DNA from: Ancylobacter koreensis
GTDB taxonomy: Bacteria > Pseudomonadota > Alphaproteobacteria > Rhizobiales > Xanthobacteraceae
Assembly (NCBI RefSeq): GCF_023016525.1
Contig: NZ_JALKCG010000002.1
Location: 500,001 to 564,000 of the forward strand
Direction of reading: 5' to 3'
Length of the DNA stretch: 64,000 bases
The position numbers and the translations under genes are program-made. Below the pieces are notes generated by a model. That model was not told where the DNA came from and made no database searches. It saw only the letters and a list, made by a program, of their open reading frames with translations. Every line of letters starts with the position of its first letter. Positions within the stretch are counted from its first letter, which is position 1. Shown here piece by piece: positions 9,470-17,749 of this stretch.

Positions 9470-10090
9470 CTAGCAGAAGCCCGCGCTCTTGAGATGATTA
9501 TAGGCCTGGATCACGTCGCGCAGGCGGTCCTCGGTCGAATTGTCGCCGCCATTGGCGTCCGGGTGGTATTTCTTCACCAGAAGCTTGAAGCGGGCCTTGA
9601 TCTCCTCGGCGGTGGCCGAGGCCTCGACGCCGAGGGATTCGAAGGCGCGGCGCTCCGCGTTGCGGATCATCCGGCTCTCGCGCTCGGGCTCCGGCTCGGG
9701 GCGCGCGCGCCCGCCCATCTCTCCGAACATGCCGAAGGGATCGCCCATATCCTCGGTCGAATGGCGCCGGGCGTGCTCGGAGGCGCGGCCCGAACCGCCG
9801 CGCGAGCCCATCTTCCAGGTTGGGCGATGGCCGGTCAGCGCGTCCCTCTGGTAGGCCGCGACGGCGTCGTCGCCCATGCCGGAGAAGTAGTTGTAGGACT
9901 GATTGTACTCGCGCACGTGGTCGAAGCAGAAGCGCCAGAACTGGCCCTCATGCTGCCGGCCCTTCGGCGCGCGATGCGTCGCGGCGTTGGCGCAGCCCGC
10001 CCATTCGCAGGACGGGCCTTCCACCTTCACGCGGCGATCACGGTCCGGCTTGACGCGGATGCGATCGAATATGGGGGAGTCGAGCTTCAT
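9470..10090 (-). CDS. J-domain (DnaJ-like) co-chaperone
   Basis: 206 aa. The J domain is C-terminal (about residues 145-206) and holds the HPD triad in KKYHPDANGGD, so it should stimulate an Hsp70 such as DnaK. The N-terminal part (CEWAGCANAATHRAPKG...FCFDHVREYNQSYNYF) has paired cysteines and is the conserved alphaproteobacterial form found before cobS. The start is the ATG at 10090 (MKLDSPIFDRIRVK). A longer in-frame reading to 10216 would run into the bolA promoter. Its client is unknown, and the cobST neighbourhood is a conserved association rather than proof of a cobalamin role. Confidence 0.9.
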   Translation of the reverse strand: MKLDSPIFDRIRVKPDRDRRVKVEGPSCEWAGCANAATHRAPKGRQHEGQFWRFCFDHVREYNQSYNYFSGMGDDAVAAYQRDALTGHRPTWKMGSRGGSGRASEHARRHSTEDMGDPFGMFGEMGGRARPEPEPERESRMIRNAERRAFESLGVEASATAEEIKARFKLLVKKYHPDANGGDNSTEDRLRDVIQAYNHLKSAGFC

Positions 10091-10199
10091 GACCGGACGA
10101 TTATGCTGATGCGGGCACAGGTATACAAGAAACCGGTGGGCGTCACCGCCCCGGCCGACGATATTGACGGGCCCGCGCCCGCGGCGTACCGCAACGGGC

Positions 10200-10511
10200 A
10201 TGAGCGCAAACCCCATTGCCGAGAACGATGACGCCCCCGACGCCGTGACCGCCGCGCTGGCCCGTATCCGGACCGCGCTCGGCGAATTGTCCCCCTCCCG
10301 TCTTGAGCTTGAGGACGAGAGCCACCGGCACGAAGGCCATGGCGGGCACCGTCCCGGTCAGCTCACCCATCTGCGCGTGCGCATCGAGGCCGAGGCGTTC
10401 CGCGGCCAGTCGCGCCTCGCCCGCCACCGCGCGGTCAATGCGCTGCTCGCGGGCGAGATCGCGCGCGGCCTGCACGCCCTCGCGATCGAGGCGAAGGCGC
10501 CGGGCGAGTAA
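10200..10511 (+). CDS. bolA: BolA family protein
   Basis: 103 aa. BolA proteins partner monothiol glutaredoxins through a shared [2Fe-2S] cluster and act in iron-sulfur trafficking and stress morphology. Visible family features: LELEDESHRHEGHGG followed by THLRVRIEAEAFRGQSRLARHRAVNALL, with the RHRxV signature and the ligand histidine in the HRHEGH loop, and a C-terminal helix ending HALAIEAKAPGE. It is divergent from the J-domain gene (109 bp apart). A start at 10164 is possible but weaker. Confidence 0.95.
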   Translation: MSANPIAENDDAPDAVTAALARIRTALGELSPSRLELEDESHRHEGHGGHRPGQLTHLRVRIEAEAFRGQSRLARHRAVNALLAGEIARGLHALAIEAKAPGE

Positions 10512-10772
10512 GCCGTCCGTCAGGACGGGAACGGCAGGTTCAGGAAGACATGTCGCCAATATGGGCGCGGCGGGCGGAAATTCCAGCCGGTCGGCGCATC
10601 GCGGCACCGCGCCGCAAGCATGGCGCAGGTCGAGGCCGGCCACTGACGGAGATGCACGCAGAAATAGAAATGTAGATAGACTAAATCTAAAAGGGTATTA
10701 CTCTGTGCCTGCAATCATGGCTAGCGGGCTCGGACGGGCTGCCGCCCGCCGCCCGCCGAAGGGGGCAGGGCG
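10512..10772. other. Intergenic region before the haem peroxidase
   Basis: 261 bp without a convincing gene. Bases about 10660-10705 are clearly AT-rich against the surroundings and probably hold the peroxidase promoter, but no clean -35/-10 pair can be assigned. Confidence 0.4.
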
Positions 10773-12497
10773 ATGGCACATCACGGCGTGAAGGCGACCT
10801 TCACTATTGAAGGCGAGACACAGATCGTTCAGGGCAAGGAACTGGGCACGCCGGAGGCGGGATTTCGCTTCGGGCGGCTGTTTCCCCAGCTTCCGGCGTT
10901 CCGCCCGATGGACGGCGCTCTGGCCAAGCTGGGCGAGCGCATCACCTTCGAGCCGGCCGAGGGCGAGCCGCCCCTGCCGCGCGCCAATTCGCAGATTCCG
11001 GCCGGCTACACCTATTTCGGCCAGTTCATCGACCATGACATCACCCGCGACGGCACGCAGGGCCGCGTGGAGGACACGCCCGAGCAGCCCGACGACAGCG
11101 TGCTGCAGGTCCGCTCGCCGCGCCTGGATCTCGACAGTCTCTACGGCCACCCGGAAGGGCGGCTGGAGGTGCTCTACGATGTCGACGATCCCACCCTGTT
11201 CCGCATCGGCACGACGACGCCGCTGCCGGGGTTCGGGCAGACGGCGGCCGGCGACCCGGTGGGCGCCGGGCACCCCAATGACCTGCCGCGCGTCGCCTTC
11301 GGCGCGGAGGCCGGCAAGCCGCTGATCGGCGACGACCGCAACGACGAGAATCTCGTCGTCGCACAGCTCCACCTCGCCTTTCTCAAGTTCCACAACAAGA
11401 CCGTCGCCGCGCTGCGCACCCTGTCGCCGGACGACAGCGCGGAAGAGATTTTCAAAAGGGCGCGCATTCTCGTCACCTGCCACTACCAGTGGCTGGTGCT
11501 CGACGACTTCGTGCGCCGCATCGTCGATCCGCGCATCTTCGAGGCGGTGCTCGGCGTGCCGGCGCTGCCGCTGGCCGGCGGCACGCTGAAGCTCGATCCG
11601 CTGTTCTTCCGCGTCACCGGCTACGAGACCCCGGCCATGCCGCTGGAATTCTCGGTCGCCGCCTATCGGCTCGGCCATTCCATGGTGCGCGCCGGCTACG
11701 CATGGAACCGCTTCTTCCAGGGCCCGGGCGACGGCCAGACCACTTTCGGCGCCGCAACGCTGCGCCAGCTCTTCCACTTCACCAACACGTCCGGCGGGCT
11801 GGGCAAACCCGACAATACCGCCGCCGCGCCGGCGAACGGCTTCGTCACGCTGCCCAGCAACTGGATCGTCGACTGGCACCGCTTCTTCGACTTCTCGGAC
11901 GCCATCGCCGATCCGCCGGCGCCGCGCTTCGCGGTGGCGAACAGCATCGACACCCGCATCGCCGGCGAATTGGGCCGGCTGCAGGGAGGCGGCGGCAATC
12001 TCGCCGTGCGCAACCTGATCCGCGGATCGCGGCGCGGATTGCCGGCCGGCCAGGACGTCGCCGCGCTGATGGACCAGGCCGGCGGCCTGGCGGGCGACGC
12101 GCCGCTCACGCCGGCGCAGGTCCTCAAGGCCGTGCCGCCGGCCGGCGACCCGGTGCTGCTCGGCGACAACAAGGCGCTGCGCGAGCACGAGTTCGATGTG
12201 AAGACGCCGCTCTGGTACTACATTTTGCGCGAGGCCGAGCTGGCCGGCGGCGAACATCTGGGGCCGGTGGGCAGCCGCATCGTGGTGGAGACCTTCGTCG
12301 GCTTCATCCGCGCCTCGGTGACCTCGATCTTCAACGCCGACGTGGCGCCCGCCGCGCTCGCCAACCCGCACAAGGCGGGCACGCTGGAGGTGTTCTCACC
12401 GGTCACGGGCTCGCCGCTGCGCACGCCGGCCGGCGAGCCGATCACCACGGTGGCGCACCTGCTGGCCTTCGTCGACGACCTCAACCCGCTCGGCTAG
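10773..12497 (+). CDS. Animal-type haem peroxidase (peroxidasin/cyclooxygenase superfamily)
   Basis: 574 aa, a single catalytic domain and no signal peptide. Haem-binding landmarks match mammalian peroxidases: YFGQFIDHDITRD supplies the distal Asp87-His88 pair, GDDRNDENLVVAQLHLAF gives the catalytic Arg189 with Glu192 at the same three-residue spacing as Arg239/Glu242 of myeloperoxidase, and YRLGHSMVRAGY gives proximal His302. The Asp/Glu pair predicts ester-linked haem. Substrate is unknown; bacterial relatives oxidise halides or organic substrates with H2O2. It stands alone: bolA precedes it, and the convergent corC-like gene follows after 40 bp. Confidence 0.93.
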   Translation: MAHHGVKATFTIEGETQIVQGKELGTPEAGFRFGRLFPQLPAFRPMDGALAKLGERITFEPAEGEPPLPRANSQIPAGYTYFGQFIDHDITRDGTQGRVEDTPEQPDDSVLQVRSPRLDLDSLYGHPEGRLEVLYDVDDPTLFRIGTTTPLPGFGQTAAGDPVGAGHPNDLPRVAFGAEAGKPLIGDDRNDENLVVAQLHLAFLKFHNKTVAALRTLSPDDSAEEIFKRARILVTCHYQWLVLDDFVRRIVDPRIFEAVLGVPALPLAGGTLKLDPLFFRVTGYETPAMPLEFSVAAYRLGHSMVRAGYAWNRFFQGPGDGQTTFGAATLRQLFHFTNTSGGLGKPDNTAAAPANGFVTLPSNWIVDWHRFFDFSDAIADPPAPRFAVANSIDTRIAGELGRLQGGGGNLAVRNLIRGSRRGLPAGQDVAALMDQAGGLAGDAPLTPAQVLKAVPPAGDPVLLGDNKALREHEFDVKTPLWYYILREAELAGGEHLGPVGSRIVVETFVGFIRASVTSIFNADVAPAALANPHKAGTLEVFSPVTGSPLRTPAGEPITTVAHLLAFVDDLNPLG

Positions 12498-12537
12498 GTG
12501 CCATCGGCCGGCAGGCTTCGCCGCGCGGGCCGAACGT

Positions 12538-13422
12538 CTAGCGCGCCTCCGGCGTCTGCCGGGGGCGGGTCGCGCGCAGCGGCACGACGCGCAGCAGGGT
12601 GACGCGGTTGCGCTGCTTGCGCATCACCTGAAAGCGGAAGCCGTGGAAGATGAAGGCCTGTCCCGGCTCGGGGATGATGCGCGCCTCGTGGATGACGAGG
12701 CCGGCAACGGTGGTCGCCTCCTCGTCCGGCAGGCCCCAGCCCATGGCGCGGTTGAGGTCGCGGATCGGCACCGAGCCCTCGACGCTGACCGAGCCGTCCG
12801 GATGCCGGCGGGCGCCGGTGAAGGCCTTGTCGTGCTCGTCGGAGATGTCGCCGACGATCTCCTCGAGGATGTCCTCCAGCGTCACGAGGCCCATCACCTC
12901 GCCATACTCGTCGACGACGAGGGCGAAATGCTGCTTGCGGCGGCGGAAGGCCTTGAGCTGGTCGGTGAGCAGGGTGACGTCGGGCACGAACCAGGGCGGC
13001 CGGGCGATGGTGCCGACGTCGAGCCGGTCGATCTCGTTGCCGAGCGCCTGAAGCTCGCGCAGCAGGTCCTTGGCGTGCAGCACGCCGACAATGTTGTCCG
13101 GCGTGTCGCGCCACAGCGGCAGGCGGGTGTGCGGGGAAGCCAGCACCTCGCGCACGATGTCGGCGGGCGGCTGGCCGGCGTCGAGCGTCGCCATCTTGGT
13201 GCGATGGACCATGATGTCGGAGACTTCGAGCTCGCGCAGGTTCAGCAGGCCCTCGATCATGGCGAGGTCGTCGCCCGCGATGCCGGCGGCGCGGCGCAGC
13301 GCGTCGAGCGCGAGGCGCAACTCGTCGGCGGGCTCGTCCGCCGGCGCGGGCTGCGGCGGGCGTGCCGGCGGACGCGGCTTCAGCCAGCGGCCGAGGCCAT
13401 GGAGCGCCGGCGCCCGGCTCAT
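12538..13422 (-). CDS. CorC/HlyC-type CBS-pair transporter-associated protein
   Basis: 294 aa. Two CBS domains (about 70-125 and 135-190; SDIMVHRTKMATLD and FALVVDEYGEVMGLVTLEDI) are followed by the CorC_HlyC domain (about 205-280). It lacks the membrane DUF21 region of full-length hemolysin-C/MpfA transporters, so it resembles soluble CorC, which is linked to Mg/Co efflux. The older 'hemolysin' label has little support. Third gene of the leftward aroK-aroB operon, starting 7 bp after the aroB stop. Confidence 0.92.
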   Translation of the reverse strand: MSRAPALHGLGRWLKPRPPARPPQPAPADEPADELRLALDALRRAAGIAGDDLAMIEGLLNLRELEVSDIMVHRTKMATLDAGQPPADIVREVLASPHTRLPLWRDTPDNIVGVLHAKDLLRELQALGNEIDRLDVGTIARPPWFVPDVTLLTDQLKAFRRRKQHFALVVDEYGEVMGLVTLEDILEEIVGDISDEHDKAFTGARRHPDGSVSVEGSVPIRDLNRAMGWGLPDEEATTVAGLVIHEARIIPEPGQAFIFHGFRFQVMRKQRNRVTLLRVVPLRATRPRQTPEAR

Positions 13423-13429
13423 CGGCGCC

Positions 13430-14593
13430 TCACGGGTGGGGAGCCCCGGCGCGCTCGGAATCGAGGAAGGTCCGCACGGCGGCGGGCTCCACGTCGCGGG
13501 CGATGAAGCTCTCGCCGATACCGCGGGCGAGGAGGAAGGTGAGCGCGCCGCGCGAGACCTTCTTGTCCTGCGCGATCAGCTCCATCAGCCCGTCCGTGTC
13601 CGGCAGCTCGCCGGGAATGTCGGCGATGCGGGTCGGCAGGCCGACGGTGCGCAGATGCGCGGTGACCCGCTCGGCGTCGGCCGCTGCGCACAGGCCCTGC
13701 CGGGCGGAGAAGCGGAAGGCCTGGGCCATGCCGATGGCGACCGCCTCGCCATGCAGAAGGCGCTGCGAGAAGCCCGCGCCCGCCTCCAGCGCATGGCCGA
13801 AGGTGTGGCCGAGATTGAGCAAGGCGCGGTCGCCGGTCTCCTTCTCGTCGCGGGCGACCACGGCGGCCTTGGAGGCGCAGCTTGTGGCGATGGCCTCGAT
13901 GCGGGCCGGGCCGCCGCCGAACACGTCCTGCCAGCGGCGCTCCAGCCAGCCGAAGAAGGGGGCGTTGTCGATCAGCCCGTATTTCGCGACCTCGGCATAG
14001 CCGGCGCGGAACTCGCGCAGCGGCAGCGTGTCGAGCGCGAGGCTGTCGGCCAGCACGAGGATCGGCTGGTGGAAGGCGCCGACGAGATTCTTGCCGTGGC
14101 GCGAATTGATGCCGGTCTTGCCGCCGACCGAGGAATCGACCTGCGCCAGCAGGCTGGTCGGCGCCTGCACGAAGTCGACGCCGCGCCGCAGCGCCGCCGC
14201 CGCGAAGCCGGCGAGATCGCCGACCACGCCGCCGCCCAGCGCCAGCACGAGGTCGCGCCGCTCGATGCGGGCGGCCAGCAGCTCGTCGACCACCTGCTCG
14301 AAGACGTGGAAGCTCTTCGACTTCTCGCCCGGCTCGATGACGATGGCGGTGGGAGACAGCCCCGCCTGCCTCAGCGACGCCTCGACCGGGCCGAGATGGC
14401 GCTCGGCCACGTTGCGGTCGGTGACGATGCCCACGCGCGCGCCGGCGCGAAGCGCCGCGATGCGTGCCCCGGCCTCTTCCAGCAGGCCGGGGCCGATCAC
14501 GATGTCGTAGGAGCGCTCGCCAAGCCCGACGCGGAGCTGGGTGACGTCACTGGTGAGTGTGGCGGCGGGCGGTTTGGCGGCGGCTTCGGTCAC
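13430..14593 (-). CDS. aroB: 3-Dehydroquinate synthase
   Basis: 387 aa from a GTG start at 14593 that overlaps the aroK stop by four bases (GTGA). Converts DAHP to 3-dehydroquinate, step two of the shikimate pathway, using NAD and a divalent metal. Typical blocks are VLALGGGVVGDLAGFAAA, QAPTSLLAQVDSSVGGKTGI, AGYAEVAKYGLI, LLNLGHTFGHALE and LLHGEAVAIGM (metal ligands Glu and His present). The open frame continues upstream through aroK in another phase, which is not coding for AroB. Confidence 0.97.
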   Translation of the reverse strand: MTEAAAKPPAATLTSDVTQLRVGLGERSYDIVIGPGLLEEAGARIAALRAGARVGIVTDRNVAERHLGPVEASLRQAGLSPTAIVIEPGEKSKSFHVFEQVVDELLAARIERRDLVLALGGGVVGDLAGFAAAALRRGVDFVQAPTSLLAQVDSSVGGKTGINSRHGKNLVGAFHQPILVLADSLALDTLPLREFRAGYAEVAKYGLIDNAPFFGWLERRWQDVFGGGPARIEAIATSCASKAAVVARDEKETGDRALLNLGHTFGHALEAGAGFSQRLLHGEAVAIGMAQAFRFSARQGLCAAADAERVTAHLRTVGLPTRIADIPGELPDTDGLMELIAQDKKVSRGALTFLLARGIGESFIARDVEPAAVRTFLDSERAGAPHP

Positions 14594-15195
14594 GTCTCGT
14601 CTCCCGACTGCGGCGGGGCGAGATGGCGCGTCAGCGCCTCGATCACCTCGTCGACCATGATGTCCTGCGGCACATCGTGCGACGTCACGGTGACGTCGGC
14701 GAGCGCGTAGACGGGGTAGCGCAGGTCGATCAGCCGGGCGAGCGTCGCCTCGGGATCGCCGTTCTTCAGCAGCGGGCGGTCGTCGCGCCGGCGCACGCGG
14801 CGCAGCAGCACGTCGAGCTCGGCCTTCAGCCAGACGGACAGGGCGTTGCGCGAGATGGCATCGCGGGTCTCGCCGTTCATATAGGCGCCGCCGCCGGTGG
14901 CGAGCACCATGGGGCCGGTCTCCAGCAGGCGGGCGATCACCTTCTTCTCGCCGTCGCGGAAGGCGGGCTCGCCGCGATGCTCGAAGATCTCGGGAATGCT
15001 CATGCCGGCCGCCTGCTCGATCTCGATGTCGGCATCGGCGAAGGGTAGGGCGAGGCGGCGGGCGAGGCGCTTGCCGACTGAGGACTTGCCGGCGCCCATC
15101 ATGCCGACGAGCACGATGGAACGCGTGCTCAAAAGCGCGCGCAGCCCCGCCGCCTTCTCGTCCTGTTCGATGTCCGCCGTCATCTCGCCGGTCAC
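14590..15195 (-). CDS. aroK: Shikimate kinase
   Basis: 201 aa from a GTG at 15195 preceded by GGGAG (8-base spacing); an ATG at 15183 (197 aa) is the alternative. Phosphorylates shikimate at the 3-hydroxyl. Walker A GMMGAGKSSVG, substrate-binding FADADIEIEQ and FRDGEKKVI, and ATGGGAYMN are intact; the lid RRRDDRPLLK is present. First gene of the aroK-aroB-corC operon. Apparent upstream extension to 15582 has no family match and would cross the divergent small gene. Confidence 0.96.
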   Translation of the reverse strand: MTGEMTADIEQDEKAAGLRALLSTRSIVLVGMMGAGKSSVGKRLARRLALPFADADIEIEQAAGMSIPEIFEHRGEPAFRDGEKKVIARLLETGPMVLATGGGAYMNGETRDAISRNALSVWLKAELDVLLRRVRRRDDRPLLKNGDPEATLARLIDLRYPVYALADVTVTSHDVPQDIMVDEVIEALTRHLAPPQSGDET

Positions 15196-15363
15196 GGCCC
15201 CAGCTCCCGCTCCGTCGCGGACTAGCACCCGCGCGAGGCCGACGCAATGCAAGCGCGTGCCGCGAAATACCGGCGGGGACGGGCGATTGCTTCCGTCCGG
15301 CCGCCCAAAGGCCTTAGGATCGCGCAGACCGGATTTTCCCGAATCGCGCAGGGCCGCCTCTTC

Positions 15364-15507
15364 ATGCCGAGCCTCATCCGCCTTCTCGTCATTCTCGCCG
15401 TGCTCGGCGGCATCGGCTATGGCACGCTGTGGGCCTTCGCCAATCTCGTGCAGCCGCATGCGCGCGAGATGAGCGTCGTCGTGCCGGCGGACCGTTTCGC
15501 CAAATGA
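15364..15507 (+). CDS. Small conserved membrane protein upstream of xerD
   Basis: 47 aa. One membrane helix (LIRLLVILAVLGGIGYGTLWAFA) followed by QPHAREMSVVVPADRFAK. Similar tiny proteins occupy the aroK-xerD gap in many Hyphomicrobiales, which supports it being real. They are sometimes mislabelled as histidine kinases but carry no such domain. Start chosen at the ATG 15364, next to the helix. It ends 10 bp before xerD, so the two are probably co-transcribed. Function unknown. Confidence 0.75.
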   Translation: MPSLIRLLVILAVLGGIGYGTLWAFANLVQPHAREMSVVVPADRFAK

Positions 15508-15517
15508 GCGCGCCGCC

Positions 15518-16501
15518 ATGAGCGCGCCGGCGCGCGCCTTCCTCGACATGATGGCCGCCGAGCGCGGGGCGGGCGCCAACACGCTCGGTGCCTATGGCCG
15601 CGATATCGAGGATTATGAGGGCTTTCTTGTAGGGCAGGGCGTCGACCCGCTGGCGGCCGGCACCGAGCACATCCGCGCCTATCTCGCGGAACTGTCGGTG
15701 CGTGGGCTCGCCGGCGCCAGCGTGGCGCGCCGGCTCTCGGCGCTGCGCCAGTTCCACCGCTTCCTCTATGTGGAGGGCCATCGCGGCGACGACCCCGCCG
15801 CCGTGCTGGAAGGCCCGCGCCGCACGCGGCCGCTGCCCAAGGTGCTCTCGGTCGAGGAGGTCTCCACGCTGATCGCAACCGCGCATGCGCGCACCGCCGA
15901 GGCGGTTCCGAGCTTCGGGGAGGCGGCGCGGCGGGCGCGTGTCGCCTGCTTCATCGAGCTGCTCTACGCCACGGGGCTGCGCGTCTCCGAGCTCGCCGCG
16001 CTGCCGGCCTCGGCGGCGAGCGCGAAGGGCGAGGCGATCATCGTGCGCGGCAAGGGCGGGAAGGAGCGGCTGGTGCCGCTCGGCGAGGCGGCGAAAGCGG
16101 CGATGCGCGCCTATCGCGCGGCGCGCGAGCGCGAGGCGGCGGCGCGCGCCGCCGCGAAGGCCGGAAAGGCGGCGATGACGAGCCGGGGCGGCACAGGGGA
16201 GGCGCGCTGGCTGTTCCCTTCCGCTGCGGCGAGCGGCCACATCACCCGCCAGCAGGTCGCGCTCGACCTGAAGGACCTCGCCCTAGCCGCCGGGCTCGAT
16301 CCGGCCCGGCTCTCCCCGCATGTGCTGCGGCACGCCTTCGCCAGTCATCTCTTGGCGCATGGCGCGGACCTGCGCATCGTGCAGACTCTGCTCGGCCACT
16401 CCGACATCTCGACCACGCAGATCTACACCCACGTGCTCGACGAACGGCTCAAGAGCCTCGTGCGCGACCTGCATCCGCTCGGCGAAGGGGGCGAGGATTA
16501 A
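15518..16501 (+). CDS. xerD: Site-specific tyrosine recombinase XerD
   Basis: 327 aa. Works with XerC at dif to resolve chromosome dimers at division under FtsK control. N-terminal SAM-like core-binding domain (about 5-95), then the catalytic domain with [11 protein letters not shown] (Arg), [11 protein letters not shown] (Lys), [12 protein letters not shown] (HxxR), [14 protein letters not shown] (His and nucleophilic Tyr). A basic/Ala-rich insert of ~25 residues (around 200-230) lengthens it relative to the ~300-aa norm. No mobile-element features flank it, and position beside aroK is the housekeeping locus. Confidence 0.96.
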   Translation: MSAPARAFLDMMAAERGAGANTLGAYGRDIEDYEGFLVGQGVDPLAAGTEHIRAYLAELSVRGLAGASVARRLSALRQFHRFLYVEGHRGDDPAAVLEGPRRTRPLPKVLSVEEVSTLIATAHARTAEAVPSFGEAARRARVACFIELLYATGLRVSELAALPASAASAKGEAIIVRGKGGKERLVPLGEAAKAAMRAYRAAREREAAARAAAKAGKAAMTSRGGTGEARWLFPSAAASGHITRQQVALDLKDLALAAGLDPARLSPHVLRHAFASHLLAHGADLRIVQTLLGHSDISTTQIYTHVLDERLKSLVRDLHPLGEGGED

Positions 16502-16617
16502 GCGCGTTTGCGCGCTTGCCTTGACGTCGCCACCCTCTCGGGGCAGCTTCCGCCCGATTTCGCGGGCCGCCCGTCCGGGCCGGTCCCCCTCCCAGTGAGC
16601 CGGTTCACCGATTTACG

Positions 16618-17571
16618 ATGCGCAGTTACCTCGATTTTGAGAAGCCCGTTGCCGAGCTCGAAGCCAAGCTCGAAGAACTGCGCGCCATGGCGGCGCAGGG
16701 CGATGCGGTCGCCATCGGCGACGATATCGCCCGCCTCGAAGCCAAGGCGCAGGATGCCCTCGTCCAGCTCTACGCCAATCTCTCACCCTGGCAGAAGACG
16801 CAGGTCGCGCGCCACCCCTCGCGCCCGCACTTCAACGATTATTCCCGCGAGCTGTTCGACGAGTTCGACCCGTTGGCCGGCGACCGCAAGTTCGGCGACG
16901 ACCACGCGATTCTCGGCGGCCTCGCGCGCTTTCGCGGCCGGCCGGTCTGCGTGATCGGGCAGGAGAAGGGCTCGACCACCGAGACCCGCATCAAGCACAA
17001 TTTCGGCATGGCGCGTCCCGAGGGCTACCGCAAGGCGGTGCGCCTGATGGAACTCGCCGACCGTTTCGCCCTGCCGGTGATCTCGCTGGTCGACACCGCC
17101 GGCGCCTTCCCCGGCCTCGACGCCGAGGAGCGCGGGCAGGCCGAGGCGATCGCCCGCTCGACCGATGCGTGCCTGTCGCTCGGCGTCCCGAATGTTGCCG
17201 TCATTATCGGCGAGGGTGGTTCGGGTGGCGCCATCGCCATCGCGACGGCGAACCGGGTCCTCATGCTCGAACATTCGATCTACAGCGTGATCTCGCCCGA
17301 AGGCGCGGCCTCGATCCTCTGGCGCGACACCGCCAAGGCGCAGGAAGCCGCCGTCAACATGAAGATCACCGCGCAGGATTTGCTTCGCTTTCATGTGATC
17401 GACGGCGTGATCGCCGAGCCGGCGGGCGGCGCGCATCGCGACCCGCGGGCGGCGATCACGGCGACCGGCGACGCCATCGAGGCGGCGCTGGGCGAACTGG
17501 AAGGGCTCGACGCGGCGGCGCTGCGCAAGGCGCGCCGCGAGAAGTTCCTCGCCATCGGCCGGAACCTGTGA
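16618..17571 (+). CDS. accA: Acetyl-CoA carboxylase carboxyltransferase alpha subunit
   Basis: 317 aa. With AccD transfers carboxyl from biotin-BCCP to acetyl-CoA, giving malonyl-CoA for fatty acid synthesis. Conserved [22 protein letters not shown] start, [65 protein letters not shown] and [15 protein letters not shown]. Start is the ATG at 16618. It is 116 bp after xerD and may have its own promoter. Confidence 0.98.
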   Translation: MRSYLDFEKPVAELEAKLEELRAMAAQGDAVAIGDDIARLEAKAQDALVQLYANLSPWQKTQVARHPSRPHFNDYSRELFDEFDPLAGDRKFGDDHAILGGLARFRGRPVCVIGQEKGSTTETRIKHNFGMARPEGYRKAVRLMELADRFALPVISLVDTAGAFPGLDAEERGQAEAIARSTDACLSLGVPNVAVIIGEGGSGGAIAIATANRVLMLEHSIYSVISPEGAASILWRDTAKAQEAAVNMKITAQDLLRFHVIDGVIAEPAGGAHRDPRAAITATGDAIEAALGELEGLDAAALRKARREKFLAIGRNL

Positions 17572-17749
17572 CCGGCTGACGCGAGGCTCACGACCCGCCG
17601 CCTCCGGGCGTCGGCGCAGGAGCGTGCCGGGCAGGAGACGGACAGAACGGGCATTGCTGGTATGCGGGCACGGGATTGCCGCCCGCTCCGGTGATGTATA
17701 ACGCTTGCGTCGTGAGCCGCCCGGGGCGGGCGTCGTTGGGGAGTGTCGG

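Noticed and set aside
10520-10714. 64-codon leftward frame between bolA and the peroxidase
   Set aside because: Its end (PTGWNFRPPRPYWRHVFLNL) looks protein-like, but the start lies in the AT-rich promoter-like stretch, there is no ribosome site, and no family was recognised. Could be a small gene fragment.
13430-15247. Apparent aroK-aroB fusion reading through both genes
   Set aside because: The upstream part is aroK read in another phase. The true AroB start is at the GTGA overlap at 14593.
15518-16501. xerD as an integrase marking a mobile element
   Set aside because: Sequence and context (aroK side, accA side) are of the chromosomal dimer-resolution enzyme; no flanking attachment repeats.
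17676-17702. TTGCCG/TATAAC as a promoter of the transpeptidase gene
   Set aside because: The spacer is only 15 bp, so support is too weak to list as a feature.
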